From: Gonatopus flavifemur
Taxonomy: Eukaryota; Arthropoda; Insecta; Hymenoptera; Dryinidae
Assembly: GCA_018340375.1 (NCBI GenBank)
Contig: JAFFJZ010000004.1
Location: 21,612,001-21,676,000, forward strand
Direction: 5' to 3'
Length of the DNA stretch: 64,000 nucleotides
A model generated the notes under the pieces. The model was not told where the DNA came from and did no database searches. It saw only the letters and a list, made by a program, of their open reading frames with translations. The position numbers were made by a program, and so were the translations under genes. The number at the start of each line of letters is the position of its first letter. Positions within the stretch are counted from its first letter, which is position 1. This document shows positions 24,229-36,241 of this stretch, piece after piece.

Positions 24229-24713
24229 AGATCCCGATCCACGGACCGGATTGGAATTGACAAGAAAAATTATGGTATTTTAGAAAACTCCAAAGTAATT
24301 TATAATGATAACCAGTACGATATTCCCTGAATAGGAAATTTTCCTGACAAACCATGAATTTCTGAATTTTATTACAGGAATTTTCCACACATCCACATGG
24401 GGAACTATTTTCCTGTGTAGAAATATAAATCTTCATGAAAATCAAAACTCGGTGTAGTGTTGATATGGTGCACAGTCAAAAATATTGTATTTTACATGGA
24501 AAAGTGATTGATTATTCTCTCGCTGCAGAATTTCAGAGGCATTCAGGGAATTCCAGAGACAGATAGATTCGAAAAACTTGTGAATTGAACTGTAAAGAAA
24601 GATTCAGAAACATTCAGGACAATCCAGGAGAATTAAGAGAGAAGTGAATTGAGAAAAATTCTAGAGGAATTCAGAGGATTTTCTAGGTATTGGGAAAACA
24701 TTCAGAGACAAAC

Positions 24714-25455
24714 GACCCCTAGTATGTAGAAATATCACCAGTTTTTCCTCATGACTCATGAGTTATTCGCAGGAAAAAACTTAATCAAATAAAACTAGTG
24801 AGCAACTAATGAATCACTTGTAAATCTTATCTGACTAGTGATGTTTGGATAAAACTTGTGAATTTCTTGCAAGGTTGATCCAAACATTACTAAGATTAGA
24901 TTTATACATTATCAACTAAAATCATGAATAAGCAGTTTAACTTATTAGATCAATATCATTCATTAGATTCGCCAAATATTTATTAGATTCATATTTGGAT
25001 TGATCAATTTTTCTGGATGACTGGTAAAAAAATGTTTCATGCATGTACACTAAAAGAAATAATTAATAAAATTGAAAACATGTCTCTTTATTCTGAAAAT
25101 AGAATCCTCTTCAGACAGTGTTCTTTTGATGCAAGAAATCAAAATTCTCGAATGAAAAAATTTTCTGAGTTGAAGCAAATTTGTTCAGACTAATAACATA
25201 TCTGAATTAATTATAAATTCAATAATAAATTTTTATCCTTACCCTAATTATTCTCACAAATGCTATGTTAGTTTCTGATAAGTTCCTCGTTAGAAAATGA
25301 TGACTGTTCCACTAGTTTCGATAAATGGAATCTAGTTAGCTGGAGTGTTACATTCTAGTGAGTGCCTTGTGAGTTTTCCTCACTAGTGCCTCATGAGTAG
25401 AAGAGATAAACTCGTAAGTGCCTCATTATTCACTAGCGAAAATTTCTACCAGGGA
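24714..25455. repeat. ACTAGTGA / TTATTAGATT word array with CCCTGGTAGAAAT-like ends
   Basis: Left end CCCCTAGTATGTAGAAATAT; right end, reversed, CCCTGGTAGAAATTTTCG. The interior repeats ACTAGTGA, ACTCATGAG and AAACTTGTGA-type words. The preceding part (24500-24713) and following part (25456-25720) are divergent GAGATTCAGAGAAATTC words. Confidence 0.5.
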
Positions 25456-25968
25456 CGTGGGCAAAAAATTATTCGTTGATTTCTTTGAAGAGATTCAGAA
25501 AAATTCACAACGCAGAATTTTGAAGAAATTTTTTGGTTCACAATCTCATTCAAAGAAGTCCTTATTACTCCAATTTGAAATCCCGAGAGATTCGTAATCA
25601 TTTAAGAATATTCCGAGGACTTCTGAGAAGTTTTAGGAAAGTTTTTGAATGATTCAAAAAATTTACTGGAATTTAGAGAGAATTTCAGAGATGTGGAGAA
25701 CTTCAACGTGTTCTATTTTCAAATACTATTCAAGTATAAAGTGTTCTGGCCATATTGACGAAATTACGTTTGGGAGGTGACAAAGTTAGAAACGACACGA
25801 TTTCATGTGACGAAATTAGGTACGAAAGAGCAGTGTGGAGGAATTGTATTATCTGTTTTTTTGTTGTAATGGTCGATAATTATCAGTGATGAATACGTTA
25901 CTCGTTATCGTTACTGAATATATATAAAATATATAATTTGTATACAAAATATTATTAGTATAATTATT

Positions 25969-27487
25969 ACACGGAGAAGAAAATATACTACTTTTTCTTA
26001 TTTTGCTGACTAAACCAGAAACAGGAAGGTTTGTAGAATGGATTTTCACGTAAAAATACGAGAGATTACGAATAAATAACTGAATTTCACTATACGCTTT
26101 ATCAAATTCAACGTCCAGCGTTTGGAATTTCAATCCTACCTATTTTACACAGGGTGACAAAATCAGGTCAAATTTCTGGTTCGGAAATTAGAATATACTT
26201 CTCCCATGGTGCGCTAAATCCGAAGCCGAGATTCAAATCACTCGATTAGCTCTGGTTTTCGAGATATCCTAACCCAAAAGTGCAAAAACAGCGATCCTGA
26301 CCAATACATCGAACTCATTCTCTTATTCGAGCAATTGTGAACATCATTTCGAAGTATAAACCTTGCTCTCTCAAATGCCGTTGAGTTTGCTCGCATACCT
26401 TTCTTGTTTGCCGAGATATCGCATTGTGGAATTTTCATGTATGTGAATTTACCTAACATACACGGAGAAAATATTCCAGTGAATATTTCAGTGTACCAAC
26501 GGATCAGGGCGCCATATCGGTTCCTTCCAGAAGAATTAGTGTGTGATTCTATGCAGTTACACAGTAATTTTTCTGGAAGGAATCGATATGGTGACCTGAT
26601 CCGGTGGTACACTGTAATATTTGATGAATTGTTTCCTTCGTGTATATTTGGAACAAAGGGCGACAGAAATTTTAGCGCACTAAAGACCTTCTCCAGAGGT
26701 GTTTAGTACGCTAAAACCAAATTCGAGGTACAAATCTCTCGATTAACTTTAGTTTCCGAGATATTCTAACCTTCCGTACAGCAACGGTCTCTACGTTGCC
26801 TCCACATGGAATCTTCGTTCTATCCACGTGGAGTCCACGGAGATGCGATGTAGAAATCGGTGGATGTGCTATTAGGGCTGAAAGTGCAAAAACAGCGATT
26901 TTGCTCAATATTTGAGGTAATATAGCATCAAACTTCTTTTTTCACTTGAAAAACTGTGAATATAATTTTGAAGTATGAGTCTTGCCCTTTCAAATGCCGT
27001 TGGGTTTGCTTTAATGTCTTTCTTATTCGCTGAAATATCACATTTTGAAATTTACATGTTTGTGAATTTGTCTATGTTTGGAAATTTACAAACATGTAAA
27101 TGCGATATCTCAGTGAATAAAAGAGATATTCAAACAAACTCAACGGCATTTGAAAGTGCAAGACTCATAATCCAAAATGATGTTCAGATTTTCTCAAAAG
27201 AAAGGAAAAGTTTGATGCTATATTACTCCAAATATTGACCAAAATCTTAGGTTAGGATATCTCGAAAATCAGGGCTAATCAAGTGATTTGGACTTCGAAT
27301 TCGGATTCAGCGCGCCAAAATCCTTTGGACGAGTATATTCTGGTTTCTGAAGAAAATTCTAATTGATCTGTGTTACTTTTTCTTCGTATTTTTATGTAAA
27401 AATTTGTTTCACGAACCTTCTTGTTTCTAGTTGACTAAGAAAAACAACAAAAATTCTTATATTTTCAAGCGGCATTTTTCTCCCTGC
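25969..27487. mobile_element. 1.5-kb nested foldback with ACACGGAGAA ends
   Basis: Outer arms: left ACACGGAGAAGAAAATATAC through CTAAACCAGAAACAGGAAGG (25969-26065), right its reverse complement in diverged form (27385-27487). Inside lies a family A foldback (about 26150-27380) whose arms carry GTGCGCTAAATCCGAAGCC and ATGCCGTTGAGTTTGCTC, as in 21698-22932. A third inverted pair at 26491-26613 (GATCAGGGCGCCATATCGG) sits in its left half. Opposite-strand frames at 26404-26706 and 26238-26612 encode near-identical peptides only because the DNA is palindromic. Confidence 0.75.
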
Positions 27488-27599
27488 AGCCAGATGATTT
27501 CACTCTCAATTCCCACATAAAAAATAGCCTAAGCAAAACATTTTTCAATTATAATTCACATGCACTGTTAACATGACAAAAATTATGAACGCCCATCTC

Positions 27600-28115
27600 A
27601 CACAGTCCCGGGTAAAAATGAACAACCGGGAATTGATCAATCATTGATCACTCTAAGGAAGTTTCAGAGAAGTTCGAAGAAGAGAGATTCGAAAAGATTT
27701 AACGGAAGTCGGGGAAATTCAGGAGAATTCAGAAACAGGTCGATTGGGGAAAAATTGTTTCTTTGAATGTTCAAGAGAAGTTCAGACAATTTCAGAAGAA
27801 TTCAGAGAGATTTGGATAAATTGAGTGGACGCTTTGACACCTAAATAAATAAAATTCTGATGGATCCAGAGAGATTCGGAAGAATTCAAAGAGATTCGCC
27901 TGAATTCAGAGAAGGCTTGGCACTCAAGATTTGAAAGATTCCGAAACATTTAGAAATCTGAATCAACAAAATTCAGAGAAATTCAAATAAAGTTCAAAAG
28001 ATTCAGAATGCTTCGCTATTTGACAAATCTCTAACTTACTCTGAATTACTCTGAATCTCTCAGAAAAATGTCTCAAAATATGGAAAAATTCAAAGAGATT
28101 TCTTTATGAAGGAAT
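27600..28115. repeat. GAGATTCAGAGAAATTC word array
   Basis: Divergent copies of GAATTCAGAGA-type words (the reverse of TCTCTGAATTC) fill the stretch. It resembles the interior of 15838-17562 but lacks clean termini. It ends near AAGAGATTTCTTTATGAAGG. Confidence 0.6.
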
Positions 28116-28419
28116 TAATTAAATTTGTATTGATTGTCGAAACATTGATTAGTTTCTCACTTTAAATTCAAGTCATACAATGAAAATCGAGGTTCAAAAC
28201 GGCGATAAACGTATGGGATATGAAAGTACTTTTTCGAAAGTATACGTATCAAATTGATCAAACAGAAATTTTGTAGCAGTATGCAATGAAATTGAAGATT
28301 TTTCCATGACACTGAAACATTCAAGAAGTAATTTTGAAGTGGTGGTGAACGAAAAAGTGACAAAAATACGACAAGCATCAGAGAGAAATCCCATCACGGA
28401 AGCATTGCTGCAACGATGA

Positions 28420-30930
28420 CTATATAATATGTCTTTTTGTGAGCAGAAACGAAAAAGGGTTTGTCCTTAATTCGCAATTGTGGCTATGATTTTTTGGTGT
28501 GTGAAAGACTTTGATTTGCAGCTGTGCCTATATTTTTTCATAAAGAAAAGGGCTTCATTGACAATAGGAATTATATTTTGTTCTTCTAACAACAAAAACC
28601 CTCAGTCGAAATTTATAACCATGTCTTCCTTCAGCCAAGAAACCACAACATAGTAATAGCTATCAAAATTCGAAGAAACTGATAACAGAACTAAGGTAAT
28701 ATATACTATGCTGCGATGCGTACAACACACCCTGCTTTTGCCTACCCATTGATAACCGCAATCAAAATTACATTTTCTTTTACGATTATAAGGATATTTG
28801 CTTGTAGAAGAGATTTTTTCCCATGACTATATTTCGCTCTAAAAAAAGCTTCAATCAACAATTTTGAAGGTATTTTTCAGTGAACAAGGCCTCCTTTCAC
28901 AATCCTGGCTATGACTTCCTGTAAAGAAGACCTTGATTCTCAATAACGACTGTATTTTGTTGTACAATTCACAAAAATCTTCATTCGCAAAGATCATTTG
29001 TGCTTGTTCTGTGAGAAAAGGGTTTTCGTCTGCACTTTGAAAATGAACAAAAAAAACACGTAATCTGCGATGTTGATTACATTTCTTTTGTAAAGCACAC
29101 CTTCATTCGCAAAAATTACCATATTCATGAGTAGAAAATCCCTCTCTTTACAATCACTGTAAAAAAGTTTCTTCAGAAAGTTCAGAAAAGGTGACTGTAT
29201 TCTGAGTTTTCTGAAATAATTTGCTGAATTTTAAGATAGTTGATTGAATTTCAATTGAAGTTTCTTAAAATTCAGTGGAACTCATCTGAAAATTCAGAAA
29301 AAAGTGGTTGGAAAAAATGAATGGAGCTGAATTTTGATTAAACGTTGTTGAAGCTTTTTTTATACCAAAAATCGATTGAGCAGCCTTCCACCACACTTCT
29401 CAGATGCTTAAATCCCTACACAGCGGAAAATTTTGTGTCACAGGAGGTCCACTCAGAGTTTGTGTTGGAAACAACATTCTGAAATTCACAGATTTTCAGT
29501 GTAAATTTAACATTTTTTTGTTGATGTGATATATTTTTTGTTTGAATATTTGACATGAATTGCGAGTGGACCTCATGGAACATACACGTGTGTTGAAAAT
29601 ACACAAAATTTTTAACTGTTCAATAAAAATTTTGTGTAATAAGTTATAACAATCGGCTGCCAGTTTTAGCTTCATGAAAAATGACAGTGACATTTTATGA
29701 ATTTTCAGAAGGAATTTTCTCGCAGGGATGGTGACTTCGTATTTTGTTGACAAAAATTCGTTGTTTGCTATTGTTTTTTTCCGCCAAATCATTTTTTTTT
29801 AGCAACTATCAGAGCTGGTTCTCTCGTGAAAGAGGTCTCTTCCCGCACCCTTAGTTCTCCCCACAAAGGCTTTCATCCGCAACTGTAACGATATTTCTCT
29901 GTAAAACAAGGGCTTCATCAGCAATTGTGGCTATATTTTCTCATGCAAGTGCGTTCATAGATAGATGTATACATAATATTAGAAATATTTCATGCGAGAA
30001 TACCTCAATCGCAATGAAGACTCCACCCTCAAATTCACGGTGTTACAAATGCATAGAACGAGCGGTGGGAATTTTCGGTGAAAGAGCAAATGAGTATGAG
30101 TGTTATAAAACGAATAAATGTGAATACAACCGCATTGAGTTTTGTGTCTTATGATTTCAGAACAACAACATCCATCCTTGGTGATCGTTGTGGTTTCCCC
30201 AGTGGAAACCAAGATCTTCCTACTACGTCACGGTGAGTTTAACAGCAATTATCTTTCGTAATAGTTAGAAAAGGGAGAAATATTTCGGTACTCTTTGAAT
30301 AGGAAACTTAAAAGAAGATTCGAGTTCGAAAAAAGAACAGAAACTTCTATTATTATCCTCAATCTCAATCTATACATATCCACGCGCTAGTATCGAAGAA
30401 TCGTTTTCCTTTTTCTTCCCTTCTGAGAGTTTCCTCGGATCACGTCAATTTACGCTATCTTTAGCCGCAGATCTAATTTGAGAATCGTTTAATCGACGGA
30501 TTAAGATCTACGCTAGGTCAGTGTACAAACATATTCTTATCCCCTTTGTGCATTCTCGAAACAAACTCTTTAGAATCGAATTAGAGTTGATCTTCCATGT
30601 TTGGTCCTTTTGTTTTTGCAATGAGAGGGTGGGAATAATAAATCCAGAACTTGCTGGTTTTTTCTTTCACCCAGTTATAATTCTTTCTTTCAATTCAAAA
30701 TTTTCAATACGAAAGAAAAGCGTCAAAGCACCAGTTTGTACCAACAAATGAATTTGATATGTTGATTATGTTTGCTGATCAAAGTTGAATCTTCAAAACT
30801 CATCTATCCGCAATTATGACTATATTATTTTGTGACAAACAATCTTTTTCCGCGTTTGTGACTATATTTCTTTGTAAATGAAGCCTTGATCCACGATTAT
30901 CACTATATTTTTTCATATTACCTTTACTCG
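28420..30930. repeat. CGCAATTGTGACTATATTTTTT word array, interrupted by an exon
   Basis: A unit of about 45-60 bp, roughly CTTCATTCGCAATTGTGGCT followed by ATATTTTTTTGTGAAAA, recurs with large divergence at 28440-29130, 29840-29960 and 30790-30930. The exon at 30161-30232 and some single-copy sequence lie within. The piece at 29180-29330 has its own TTCAGAAA words. No other exon is visible. Confidence 0.55.
30161..30232 (+). CDS. Small exon of the plus-strand gene (leader or N-terminal)
   Basis: A 72-nt segment lies between a clear acceptor (TTATGATTTCAG|AAC) and a consensus donor (CACG|GTGAGT). It is less AT-rich than its surroundings. It is open in the frame QQHPSLVIVVVSPVETKIF and in one other frame. 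The first of these starts and ends in phase 1 and joins in frame to both the upstream 20.4 kb exon and the ATG exon at 38.9 kb. Upstream in that frame is a stop with no ATG, so it is more likely 5' UTR unless an unseen start exon exists. Confidence 0.45.
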
Positions 30931-33552
30931 TAATTATCATTCTGAATATTAGATTTTATAGTTATAATCTCATCAAAAATTCGTCTCCAATGCATAATCA
31001 TGTAATTCACAGAGCGCAAAATTGTTTCGATCGTTTGTATACAATCTTTTCCGTAATCAAACTTACATTATTCAAAAAAAAAAAAAAAACAAAGCAAAGC
31101 AAAGCCTAACCAATGAAGAAACAATGAATGTTCATGAATTTTTCATAATCGCTTATCTCTAGGTGATGAAAAAATGAAAAAGAAAGAAAAAACTGTCAAC
31201 CGTTGACCTCTCTCCACCTTTTCGAGACAGGAATCCTTCCTCAAGTAACCTTTTCCTTCTTTCCTCATCGCAAGGTGTTTGTTTCGCAAACAATTTGAAT
31301 TATATATTCCAAATAAGGCATCTACTCGAATCGAAGATTCCTCCATGTACGATTAAACTTCATTTACGTATTGGAGTGATGGCCTCATTCCTTATCGAGG
31401 ATCACTTATGAATGTATGTATGTAATAAAAAAAAATCAAGCATTCATATTCGTAGTTTCATACGATTTTTTGTGACAAAATTTTTTTCTTTAATTATCAA
31501 TTTTTTCTTTTCACAAACAAATAATTGTTCGATGTTCGTAAGTTAATGAATTCAACAATCAGAATCGAAAATAGGGAAACGAATGAAGAAATGAATAAAT
31601 TAATGAACCGATGATGAATGAAGTATTGTATTCTCAGGGGAAAAAGCAAATATGGTTTTTCATTGGCGTACCTTTCTCCTCGTGAGACGAAGACAAAGAT
31701 ATAATGTACGTTACAAGTGTTGTATTTGAGAATTGGTGACGTTTCGTAGCAATCCACTAGAAGCACCATAGAGCACTGAAAGGCTACATAACTATTGTAT
31801 CATATCAGGCGAGCATTACCTTAATCTTGGTAGGAGTCAGACGTTGTTAGCGACAGTGGTACAGTCAATGGAGAAAGTATTTTTTCGCATACCCTTTTCT
31901 CTTCTCTCTCTATCTTTCCTCCTCTTCTTCTCCTCAAATCGCACTTGAAATTTTCTCACAAGTGCCCAGTGCGGACGATAGTTTCGCGTTCCGCGCCGCT
32001 TCGATCAATCTTCGCTCACCTTCGGGATGTTTTCGACTGAAAACACTGAAATTCACATTCTTATTTCATGCTCCTTAGTCCGCAAAGTGTCTTATATAAA
32101 TTTTTACATATTTTAATAGCAGTGAAGAGTTTGCAAAAAAAATACATCGTCATCAAGTTTTCAAAGTGGATTGTACAAGGCATTATCAGCAGGTATCTAA
32201 CGATAAGAGAAACTCATATTGGTTTAAACTGTCAAGACCATGCGTGTGTCCTGCAAAATTCATTTTCATTTGTCTTCGGGATGCGACGATGATCGTCAGT
32301 CAGGGAGTGAGTGCTGTTGGCACTCTATTTATATAGATCATGTTTTTTAATCAAATCATCTATCGCAAAAATGTAAATTTCTTTGTAACCAACTGTAACT
32401 GTACATTATCCTGAAATAGAATCGAATGAAAATTTCAAATAATCCATGCCAAACCAAATTTAGTGGAAGAAAATGTCAGAATCGATTAAAAATGCTGTAT
32501 CATATGATGGCGAAGAAAAAAAAAATACAAATAACGAGGGGGAAAAAAGAGCAGAAGACAATATTGTTGGATCGAATACTAATTGTCTACAGTTGTCAAT
32601 CGGCACTTGTTCTACACCTGTATCCACATGTTTTAATCGATCATCAATATCGCGTTACACAATTTTCATCTGTTATCAGCGGTCTTACGGACTCAGGAGA
32701 GGATAAGCTTGCAAAGACGATGTAAAGTTGCGCTTATTAACGCACATGGTTTTGTTTCCCCGTCGTCGTTGTTGTTGTTATCCCAAATGAACCTCGTTCA
32801 CTCACGAGAGTCTATGATTATTGCACAACCACTCAATTAGCAAAGATCTTTCTTTGGTTTTTATGCGCAGATGTAAAGTAGATCGGGGGCAAAACCCGGA
32901 GGCAAACGAGTTTGCGAGGAATAAGTGCGGATTGATAAACAATCGAACCACGTACGCTTTTTTCTCCCCCGACGAATGGACCTCTACGAGCCACGAGCTT
33001 CCAGTAATTTCAACAATTTATTAGGAAAGAAAATCAGTATAATTACTATACCTACGATGGTTTATTTCTTCGACAGAACTCATTAAACGATGATGATACA
33101 ATGTTAATCGTAATAATAAACGAGTTCCGCCGTAAGAGTTGAGTATATAATTTCACGAAACTTTGTTTAATCGCTTGTGTACCGTTTATGTATCGATGAC
33201 TGATGGTCTTTAATTTTCAACGTGATTACTGTTTGTCCACTCTGGATTAACATACTTGTTTAGATTTCATGGATTCTTTTTGACTTCAGGTTGCAAATTT
33301 AAGTACGAAAATAAATCGATAATGTGAAAAATAGAAAGAAAGTTTTCTTTTAAAAAATTTATCTGGGGAAGAACATGTGATATCATGATTTTTTACTCCA
33401 TATCTTGGAGAATATATCCGAGCAGAAATACAAATTTTGTACAAAATACAGGGAGGAATGTGCAGGTGAAAAATATAGTGATCTGTAACAAAAATCCGAG
33501 AATATTTCTTAAAATCTGAGGGTATTTCTTAAATTTGTAATAAAGATAAAAC
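30931..33552. other. Intronic DNA, mostly single-copy
   Basis: No supported exon. An A-run with AAAGC repeats lies at 31074-31105. A CpG-rich block at 31960-32030 (GTTTCGCGTTCCGCGCCGCT) follows a pyrimidine tract at 31905-31945 and may be regulatory. A GC-rich block at 32875-32990 has an open frame but no splice signals that fit the gene model. Confidence 0.35.
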
Positions 33553-34056
33553 GGTTCACATTCTTCTGGAATTTTATTTGAAAAACACTGAAAAATTATC
33601 AATACTTGACTAAGAATAGAAAAAAATATATACTTCCCAAAAGTTTTACTTAAAATTTTACGTAGTGAATAATAAGATTTCGAAAATTTGTTATTCACTC
33701 TGTAAAATTGTGTGTGCAACCTTTGGGAAGCTCATATTGTTTTCTATTGTTTGTCAAGTATTGATAATTTCTCTGTGTTTTCCAAATAAAATTCCATAAA
33801 AATGTGCAGAGGCGGACTTTAGTTCTTGCCGCCCCTTATATGGCAGCAAAAATTAATTTTTCACGAAAATATTCATTACCAAAAAATATTGTTTTATTGC
33901 TTAGAATCTATTATTCTCCTCAAAATTATTTTAGGAGAAAATTATTGAAATTGAAAAAAAATTTTTCCGACTCGATTGTCGCCCTCTCACGGTCTGCCGC
34001 CCCTGCGCCATGGCTCCGTTGGCACAGGCCATAGTCCGCTCCTGAAAATGTGAACC
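33553..34056. mobile_element. Foldback element split by a hAT MITE
   Basis: The left arm (33553-33645: GGTTCACATTC, TGGAATTTTATTTG, TTATCAATACTTGAC) pairs with the right arm (33720-33806: GTCAAGTATTGATAA, CAAATAAAATTCCA). The last bases of the right arm, TGTGAACC, are found only after the hAT insertion at 34049-34056, so the MITE landed in the right arm. Arms match closely over about 85 bp. Confidence 0.75.
33807..34044. mobile_element. 238-bp hAT MITE with perfect 8-bp target duplication
   Basis: The termini CAGAGGCGGACTTTAG and (reversed) CAGGAGCGGACTATGG are flanked by AAAATGTG at 33799-33806 and 34045-34052. Sub-terminal GCCGCCCCT sequences are also inverted. No transposase is present. 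The frames 33804-34034 and 33931-34113 read through it. Confidence 0.9.
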
Positions 34057-35113
34057 TGTGAACGCTTTTTCAAGACTTCTTTTGACGCATGTCTTTTTCA
34101 CTATATCGCCCAAAAAATTTTGAAAATAGGTGTACCTGATGTAAAATTGTCTGAACTTTCCAAATCTGGTATCAGAGTTTCTTAAAAATGCGATCCAAAG
34201 AAGTTACGATGGTGTATAAATCAAAAAAACGGATTTTTTCATTCAAACAATTTGTTCTATTGAAATTTTCGCATCGAAAATGGAAGAGGATATCTCTGAG
34301 GATTGCAAATCTTGCGTCCATGGACCCTAAACTTCAAGATGTGTGCATGAATATTTCAAAATTCAAGATGGCGAATTCAAAATTAAATATTTTGTTGCGA
34401 CTATTCAACTTAACACTTCATTCATTCACTGCCGGGAATTTTTTCTCTCAGAGTATAATGTGACTGTATTATGTCAATTTCGAGAATTTGTATCGGCCAT
34501 ATTGGATCCGCCATCTTGAATTCGGAAAACCTGACGAAAGATTCTGATCAGCGACCCAAAAAAACCCCTGCATACAAATTTTCATTATACGCAGAGCATT
34601 TCGAGAATTTTCGTCCGCCATATTGGATCTGCCATCTTGAATTCGGAAAATCTGAAGAAAGATTCATAATCAACGACCCAAAAAACCCCTATATACAAAG
34701 TTGGCGAAGAAAAGTGATCAAAAGAAATTTCATGCTCAGAAAGTTGAAAAATAGGATAACATTTTCGGTTTCGAGCCAATATTTTGAATTCGCCATCTTG
34801 AATTTTGAAATAATTACGCACACATCTTGAAGTTTAGGGTCCATGAATGCAAGGTTTTCAATCCTCAAGGATATCCTCTCCTATTTTCGATGCGAAAATG
34901 TCGATAGAACAAATTATTTGAATCGAAAAGTCCCTTTTTTTTTTGTTTATAAAAGAACATAACTTTCTTGGATCGCATTTTTAAGAAATTCTGATGACAG
35001 ATTTTGAAAGTTCAGACAATTTCACGTTAGACATGCGGATTCTACAAATTTTTTGGGGCGACATTGTGGAAAAAACATGCGTTAAAAAAAGCCTTGAAAA
35101 AGCGTCCGTCTGT
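34048..35113. mobile_element. 1.05-kb foldback with ATTGGATCCGCCATCTTGAA core
   Basis: Arms of about 340 bp: the left contains ACGCTTTTTCAAG, AAATGCGATCCAAAGAAG and GGACCCTAAACTTCAAGATG; the right holds the reverse complements up to 35113. The centre has two tandem copies of a unit with CATATTGGATCCGCCATCTT and AGCGACCCAAAAAAACCCCT. The same core sits in 50140-50790. The frames at 34188-34463 and 34471-34830 follow it. Confidence 0.8.
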
Positions 35114-36200
35114 GACTTGATGGGTTAATAATCCAAATTTGAGTGTATTGATGAATAAAATTGACAATTCCATTGATAGTTAATACTGAAATTCACTATT
35201 ATATATCAATTTGATGATAATTCTAAAATTATTCTCTCCCTTATCAGCTGAAATTATAATCAATAATTCTAATTGTATTGAGAAATGACACTGAAATCAA
35301 TAATTTTTCTATCAACTCAAACTGGATTTAATGATTTTATTAACAAACAATGCTGGAATTAATGATTTGGAATAATTAAAATTGTGATTTGGAATTATAA
35401 AATTATCAATTCTGTTATAATTCATTCTGTTGTGATTCATATTATATGCTTTGAGGAAAGAAAAGTTTAGTCACTTCAAACGAAAATTCAGTTAATCCGA
35501 AGACATGCCATCATTAAAATTATCAATCGTATGAGTGAAATTATTGATTTTCACTGGAATCATCAATTGATAGAAGAAAATATTATTTCGACAAAATTAT
35601 CAACTCTGAGATCATTTATTAATCAAGTTACTCACTTTAGTTCCAATTTACACTGGAATTATTGATTTGAATTCCAGTTGAGATGAGAAAAATTATTAAC
35701 TCCAGTATTGTCTTTCAATGAAATGATAAATTATAGACTCAGTTGATATGTAATTATTAATTCTAATTTTATCTTTTTTCAGAAGAAGGATTTTGTTACT
35801 AGACTATTATGAAATATAATGAATGAAAATTTAGTTTTAACAAATAGTTGATAGAAAAATTATTAATTACAGTGAAATTAATAATTCTGAAATGATCTGT
35901 TATTGAAATGACTCATATTAGTCTCAATTATTTATTCAAATTTCAGTCAATGGGAACAATTATTGACTGTAATATTATTTATGAGTGAAAATGACTGATT
36001 ATAGAATCAATTAATGTAAAATAGTTGATTTTAGCATTGATTGAAATTACTAATTTTAATTTCAAGTGATCATAAAATTATTAATTTCAATGTTATATGC
36101 TCTGATACAATAGATTTAGTTAATTATTAGACAGCTCAAAAATTGAGTCACAGTTTTAATTGTGGACAACTGGAAATAAATGAACAAAGTACTATTCTTC
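35114..36200. repeat. AATTATTAATTTCAAT word array
   Basis: Words such as AATTATTGATTT, AAATTATTAATT and TGATTATAGAATCAAT recur throughout. It lies between two terminal-repeat elements and has no open frame of interest. Confidence 0.65.
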
Positions 36201-36241
36201 CATCATGTTTAAAACTTTTCAAACCCATCAATCAGAGCAAA

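Noticed and set aside
26238..26706. Two opposite-strand frames with almost the same peptide (PYRFLPE, GRNRYG)
   Set aside because: The similarity comes from the DNA inverted repeat, not from two genes.
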